Positions 30,203-34,100 of a stretch of DNA of 34,100 nucleotides are shown here, one piece after another (position 1 is the first letter of the stretch; each line of letters opens with the position of its first letter). The position numbers were made by a program, and so were the translations under genes. Origin of the DNA: Microbacterium paulum (lineage in GTDB: Bacteria; Actinomycetota; Actinomycetes; Actinomycetales; Microbacteriaceae); contig NZ_JAAGRY010000037.1 of the NCBI RefSeq assembly GCF_015707995.1, positions 1-34,100 of the forward strand, in the 5' to 3' direction. Below the pieces are notes generated by a model. That model did no database searches. It saw nothing but the letters and a program-made list of their open reading frames with translations, and was not told the DNA's origin.

Positions 30203-31933
30203 GTGACCACTGCCGTCGACCCCGCTCGCGCCCACGCGAAGAACAAGCCGGCGGCGGTGCCCGAGCCGCCCGAGCACGAGCGCGCCGCGCTCGACGCCGC
30301 GATCGCCGACCTCGGCACCGGCGCACGCGCCTGGAGTCTGCTCACCCTCGGCCAGCGCCGCGCCCTGCTCCGCCGCGTGCACGCGACGACCGCCGCCGTC
30401 GCCGAGGAGTGGGCCGACGTGGCATCCGCGTCGAAGGGGCTGACGCCGGGGTATCCGCTGCGCGGCGAGGAGTGGCTGTCGGGGCCGTATGCGGCTCTCG
30501 TCGCGGTCGATGCCTACGCCGACACCCTCGGCGCCCTCGACGCCGGGCGTTCGCCGATCACCGGCGTGAAGACGGGCACCGCCCCGGGCGGCCGCACCGT
30601 CGTGCACACGTCTCCCCTGACGGCGACCGACCGCCTGCTGCTGTCGGGCTACTCGACCGAGGTGTGGCTCGAACCGGGCGTCACCGCCGATGCGGCCCGC
30701 CGTGCGGCCGGGCTTGGGCAGCGGCATCCGTCAGACTCCGGCGGCGTAGGCCTCGTGCTCGGGGCCGGCAACATCACCTCGATCCCCTACCTCGACGTGC
30801 TCTACGAGCTGATGGCGTTCAACCGGGTGGCGATTCTCAAGGTCAACCCCACGCAAGACGCGCTCGTGCCGGTCTTCGAGCGCGCCCTCGCCCCGCTCAT
30901 CGAGCCCGGGTTCCTGCGCATCGTGACCGGCGGCGGCGACGTGGGCGCGTATCTCACGCAGCATCCGGCGATCTCGCACGTGCACATCACGGGGTCTGAA
31001 GCGACCTTCCGCGCCATCGTGCCGAGTCTCAGCGTGCCGATCTCGGCTGAGCTCGGCGGCGTCTCGCCGATCATCATCGTGCCGGGGCAGTGGTCGGCGG
31101 CCGACCTGCGCTACCAGGCCGAGCACGTCGTGACGATGCGGTTGCACAACAGCGGACACAACTGCATCGCCGGTCAGGTCGTGCTCCTCAGCGGCGACTG
31201 GCCGCAGCGCACCGACTTTCTGCGCGAGCTGCGCGCGGCGTACGACCGCGCGCCCGAGCGCCCGGTCTGGTACCCGAACAGCGACAAGAAGATGGATGCC
31301 GCGCGCGACGCCTACCCCGACGCCGCGCGCTGCGGCGACGGCAGCCGCACGCTCATTCTCGCCTCGCCCGCAGACGCCGAGTCGCTCGAGACGACCGAGT
31401 ACTTCTCGCCCGTGCTGGGCGTCGTGACCCTCGCCGGCACCGGACAGGAGTTTCTCGACGCGGCCGTCGCGCATGCCAACGATCGACTCACCGGCACGCT
31501 CGGCGCGAACGTGCTGATCGACCCCGCGACCCAGACCGCGCTCGGCGCGGGCTTCGAGCGGGCCATCGCAGACCTGCACTACGGCACGGTCGCGGTGAAC
31601 GCCTGGACCGCGTTCGGGTTCCTCACCCCCACGGCGACCTGGGGCGCCTACCCGGGCGGCACGGTCGACGACGCCCCGAGCGGCATCGGCATCGTGCACA
31701 ACGCGTTCCTGCTCGACCGGGTCGAGCGCACCGTCGTGCGCGGGCCGTTCCGGCCGTTCCCCCGATCGGCGACCTCGGCAGTGCGCGGTTACGGGCTGTC
31801 GGTGCTGCCGAAACCGCCCTGGTTCGTCACCTCGCGCACCGGAGCGGCGGTGTGCGAAGGGTTCACCCGGTTCCGCATCGACGGAGACTGGGCGAAGATG
31901 TCGGTCGTTCTCGTGAAAGCGTTCGGCGCGTGA
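30203..31933 (+). CDS. aldehyde dehydrogenase family protein
   Basis: The protein has 576 residues, longer than the usual 480-500 because of N-terminal and C-terminal extensions. The catalytic residues are Glu283 in AELGG and Cys321 in NSGHNCIAGQ. The NAD-binding region includes the FNRVAILKVNP run. It oxidises an aldehyde to the acid; the substrate is unknown. The GTG start has AAGGAG 6 nt upstream. The stop overlaps the GMC oxidoreductase start by 4 nt (GTGA), so the two likely act in one alcohol-to-acid route, as in choline or polyol oxidation. Confidence 0.88.
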   Translation: MTTAVDPARAHAKNKPAAVPEPPEHERAALDAAIADLGTGARAWSLLTLGQRRALLRRVHATTAAVAEEWADVASASKGLTPGYPLRGEEWLSGPYAALVAVDAYADTLGALDAGRSPITGVKTGTAPGGRTVVHTSPLTATDRLLLSGYSTEVWLEPGVTADAARRAAGLGQRHPSDSGGVGLVLGAGNITSIPYLDVLYELMAFNRVAILKVNPTQDALVPVFERALAPLIEPGFLRIVTGGGDVGAYLTQHPAISHVHITGSEATFRAIVPSLSVPISAELGGVSPIIIVPGQWSAADLRYQAEHVVTMRLHNSGHNCIAGQVVLLSGDWPQRTDFLRELRAAYDRAPERPVWYPNSDKKMDAARDAYPDAARCGDGSRTLILASPADAESLETTEYFSPVLGVVTLAGTGQEFLDAAVAHANDRLTGTLGANVLIDPATQTALGAGFERAIADLHYGTVAVNAWTAFGFLTPTATWGAYPGGTVDDAPSGIGIVHNAFLLDRVERTVVRGPFRPFPRSATSAVRGYGLSVLPKPPWFVTSRTGAAVCEGFTRFRIDGDWAKMSVVLVKAFGA

Positions 31934-33636
31934 GCGCGGCGCAGGGCGCGGGCGGTGCGGCTGGCGCGGGGCGCCGCGGCGCGGGCTTCGGCATCCGTCG
32001 CACGGCCGACCTCGACGCCGACTACATCGTCGTGGGGGCGGGGTCTGCCGGCGCGGCCCTCGCCGCGCGACTGAGCGAAGACCCCTCGGTCTCGGTGCTG
32101 CTGCTCGAGGCTGGGCCGGTCGACAAGGCCATGGAACTGCACGTGCCGGCCGCGTTCTCGAAGCTCTTCCGCGGCAAGTACGACTGGAACTACGACACGG
32201 TGCCGCAGCCCTCGTTGGAAGGCCGCACCGTGTACTGGCCGCGCGGCAAGACGCTCGGCGGGTCGTCGTCGCTAAACGCGATGATGTGGGTGCGCGGGTT
32301 CGCCGCCGACTACGACGAGTGGGCGACCGCGGCGGGCGACAACTGGTCGTGGGCCGCGCTCGCGCCGTATTTCTTGCGTGCCGAGAACACCGAAGACGCC
32401 AAAGACCCCTCGCTCGGCCGCGGCGGCCCGCAGTCGGTCGAGCGCCAGCGCGACCCGCGCCCGCACACGGCGGCGTTCCTCGACGCGGCGCGCGAACTCG
32501 GCCACCCGGTGACCGAAGCGAACCTGCCGACGGGCCAGGGGTTCTCGCAGACGATGGTCTCGCAGCACCGCGGTGCGCGCGCCTCGACCGCCGACGCCTA
32601 CCTGCGCCCGGCGCGGCGCCGCAAGAACCTGCGCGTCGTGACCGGCGCACAGGTTCGACGCGTGACATTCGACGAGAGCACGGGCGGAGCAGGCGGCGAA
32701 GAAGGCCCCCGCGCGACCGGCGTCTACGTCGACATCGCCGGCATCACCCGGCATGCCCGCGCGCGGCGCGAGGTGATCCTCAGCGGCGGCGCGATCAACA
32801 CGCCCCACCTGCTGATGCTCAGCGGCATCGGACCGGCCGAGCACCTGGCATCCCACGGCATCGACGTCCTCGTCGACGCCCCCGACGTCGGCGAGAACCT
32901 GCAAGACCATCTCGTGTCGGGCCTCGCTCCCGCAGCGAAGGGCGGCACGCTCTACGGCGCCGAGATGCCCGCGCAGCTGGGCGCCTACCTCACCCGGCGG
33001 CGCGGCATGCTCACCTCGAACGTCGCCGAGGCGTACGGATTCGTGCGCACCGAGGTCGCCGACGAGACCGGGGCGCCCGCAGACCTGCCCGACATCGAGA
33101 TCATCTTCGCCGCGGCGCCGTACGTCGGCGAAGGGCTCGTGCCGCTGCCGGCCGAGGGCATCACGGTCGGGGCTATCCTGCTGCGCCCGCGCAGCCGCGG
33201 CACGATCCGGCTCGCGTCGGCCGACCCGGCCGACGCCGCCGTCATCGACCCGGGCTACCTCAGCGACCCCGAGGGCATCGACGCGCGCACGGTGCTCGCC
33301 GGGCTCGCCGAATGCGAGCGGCTGATCGCCACGCGCGCGCTCGGCGCCGTGACGACCGGGGGGTGGGTGCAACCGGCCGGCGGCGAGTCGATGACCGCCG
33401 AGGAGCGCGCCGAGGCATCCATGCGCCGCTACTCGCACACGCTCTACCACCCGGTCGGCACGGCCCGCATGGGCCTCGACGACGCCTCGGTCGTCGACCC
33501 GCAACTGCGGGTGCGCGGCGTGCGCGGGCTGCGCGTGGCCGATGCCTCGGTCATGCCGACGGTCATCCGCGGGCACACCAACGCGCCCGCGATCATCATC
33601 GGAGAGCGCGCGGCCGACCTCATCCGCGGGCGCTGA
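31930..33636 (+). CDS. GMC family FAD oxidoreductase (choline dehydrogenase-like)
   Basis: The protein has 568 residues. The FAD-binding N-terminus reads DYIVVGAGSAGAALAARLSE, with GAGSAG at 36-41. The GMC signature WPRGKTLGGSSSLNAMMWVRG follows, and the active-site pair is H507 (YHPVGTARMG) and H549/N551 (GHTNAPA). It oxidises a primary alcohol to an aldehyde, which the upstream dehydrogenase could finish. The N-terminal 25 residues are Gly/Ala-rich and non-conserved. The GTG start overlaps the upstream stop (GTGA). Confidence 0.9.
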   Translation: MSAAQGAGGAAGAGRRGAGFGIRRTADLDADYIVVGAGSAGAALAARLSEDPSVSVLLLEAGPVDKAMELHVPAAFSKLFRGKYDWNYDTVPQPSLEGRTVYWPRGKTLGGSSSLNAMMWVRGFAADYDEWATAAGDNWSWAALAPYFLRAENTEDAKDPSLGRGGPQSVERQRDPRPHTAAFLDAARELGHPVTEANLPTGQGFSQTMVSQHRGARASTADAYLRPARRRKNLRVVTGAQVRRVTFDESTGGAGGEEGPRATGVYVDIAGITRHARARREVILSGGAINTPHLLMLSGIGPAEHLASHGIDVLVDAPDVGENLQDHLVSGLAPAAKGGTLYGAEMPAQLGAYLTRRRGMLTSNVAEAYGFVRTEVADETGAPADLPDIEIIFAAAPYVGEGLVPLPAEGITVGAILLRPRSRGTIRLASADPADAAVIDPGYLSDPEGIDARTVLAGLAECERLIATRALGAVTTGGWVQPAGGESMTAEERAEASMRRYSHTLYHPVGTARMGLDDASVVDPQLRVRGVRGLRVADASVMPTVIRGHTNAPAIIIGERAADLIRGR

Positions 33637-33689
33637 GCCGCGGGGCGGGGCAGGCGCTGCGCTCGTCGGCACGAGTCGCGCGGCGCGGC

Positions 33690-33791
33690 GCGTGCGGTAT
33701 TCAGTCCGTACGGCCGCGGCGAGCCGTGCGAAGCCCGACATCACGCGAGAACCCGCGCGACCACCGCGCGCAGAGACTGAATACCGTACGC
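33690..33791. repeat. 17-bp inverted repeat pair, 68 bp apart
   Basis: GCGTGCGGTATTCAGTC (33690-33706) and its inverted copy at 33775-33791 differ at one base. They lie 54 bp beyond the GMC stop, in a 319-bp stretch (33637-33955) without a supportable gene. The arms are much more AT-rich than their surroundings. They could be a long-loop structural element, a MITE-like remnant or paired regulator sites. Confidence 0.8.
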
Positions 33792-33905
33792 AGGCTCCGG
33801 CGTTCAGATGCGCGCGGCGCGGGAACCGGCGCGCACCGGCTGGCACCGCCGGGAGCCGCGCGCGAAGACGAGCGGGAATTCACACCCCGCTGACGCGAAA
33901 CGCCA

Positions 33906-33938
33906 CACCGCCCCTGCGCGCGAAGCGCGGGGGCGGTG
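33906..33938. terminator. bidirectional hairpin terminator
   Basis: CACCGCCCC (33906-33914) pairs with GGGGCGGTG (33930-33938), with an inner CGCGC-GAA-GCGCG stem. It sits 17 nt beyond the stop of the minus-strand gene that enters from the right and also downstream of the GMC gene. Confidence 0.6.
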
Positions 33939-33955
33939 CGAGTGAGAGCTGAGGG

Positions 33956-34100
33956 TCAGCGGCCGCGGCGCTGGCCGGCGCCGTTCTGACGCACGACCGA
34001 GCCGACCATGAGCTTGCCGCCGGTGCCGCCGCCGTGCGAGGCGCGACGCCCCGCGGTGCGCGGCGTGCCGGATGCCTGTGCCGCGCCCTGGTCACGCGCA
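33956..34100 (-). CDS. C-terminal end of an unidentified protein (partial)
   Basis: An open minus-strand frame runs from the window edge to a TGA at 33956-33958. It encodes 47 residues rich in Gly, Arg, Ala and Ser, ending VRQNGAGQRRGR. The composition resembles the disordered basic tails of actinobacterial RNA helicases or nucleic-acid-binding proteins, but the family cannot be named. The hairpin just beyond supports a real gene end. Confidence 0.55.
   Translation of the reverse strand, partial: ARDQGAAQASGTPRTAGRRASHGGGTGGKLMVGSVVRQNGAGQRRGR

Overview
The window is GC-rich actinobacterial DNA. Gene content and order (ftsH-folE-folP-folB-folK, a DUF3180 gene, two bacterial-PH genes and a DUF2520 gene, next to hpt, tilS and ppa) suggest a member of the Microbacteriaceae such as Microbacterium or a close relative. 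This assignment is by recognition of gene order and protein style; no search was run.

Layout. (1) 299-10968: a minus-strand housekeeping block. tilS, hpt and ftsH appear to have their own promoters. After ftsH comes a tightly overlapped tetrahydrofolate cluster (folE, folP, folB, folK) followed by membrane and PH-domain genes and a DUF2520 gene. ppa runs the other way from a divergent promoter and ends in a strong hairpin. (2) 11065-13056: a secreted M23 peptidase and a plus-strand tRNA-Glu, tRNA-Asp, tRNA-Phe cluster. (3) 13014-24760: an integrated element of about 11.6 kb in the 3' end of tRNA-Phe, bounded by 111-bp direct repeats with one mismatch. Its backbone is int-xis-rep-lipoprotein-FtsK/Tra-pra, the pattern of pSAM2-like actinomycete integrative and conjugative elements (AICEs). 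(4) 24819-33636: ordinary chromosome again: a SAM methyltransferase, a LysM-like anchored protein, a zinc alcohol dehydrogenase, a deacetylase-like lipoprotein, a GT2-GtrA glycosyltransferase, a glutaredoxin, an aldehyde dehydrogenase and a GMC oxidoreductase. The window closes in the 3' end of an unidentified minus-strand gene.

The element is the accessory part. Its backbone looks damaged. The integrase has an in-frame amber codon and a frameshift, a lipoprotein gene is frameshifted, and the pra-like activator has a TGA at codon 5 that can be explained by a 12-bp insertion. Rep, Xis and the FtsK-like translocase read intact. The rightward cargo is an intact four-gene operon with overlapping junctions and visibly lower GC: an amino-class DNA methyltransferase, a NotI-family restriction endonuclease with its four cysteines and D...E-x-Q site, an EVE/PUA-like protein, and a 446-residue protein with an R-x4-H motif of HEPN type. 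I read this as a restriction-modification system extended by a possible modified-base reader and a possible HEPN RNase. It is the best candidate here for a new defence system. The leftward cargo holds a DUF6221 protein and a DUF7662 to GIY-YIG-like fusion.

Regulation readable from the sequence: several chromosomal genes have a TAnnnT box ending 6-9 nt before the start codon with no ribosome-binding site, as expected for leaderless or nearly leaderless transcripts. The element has an AT-rich divergent control region with an operator-like inverted repeat but no recognisable regulator gene.
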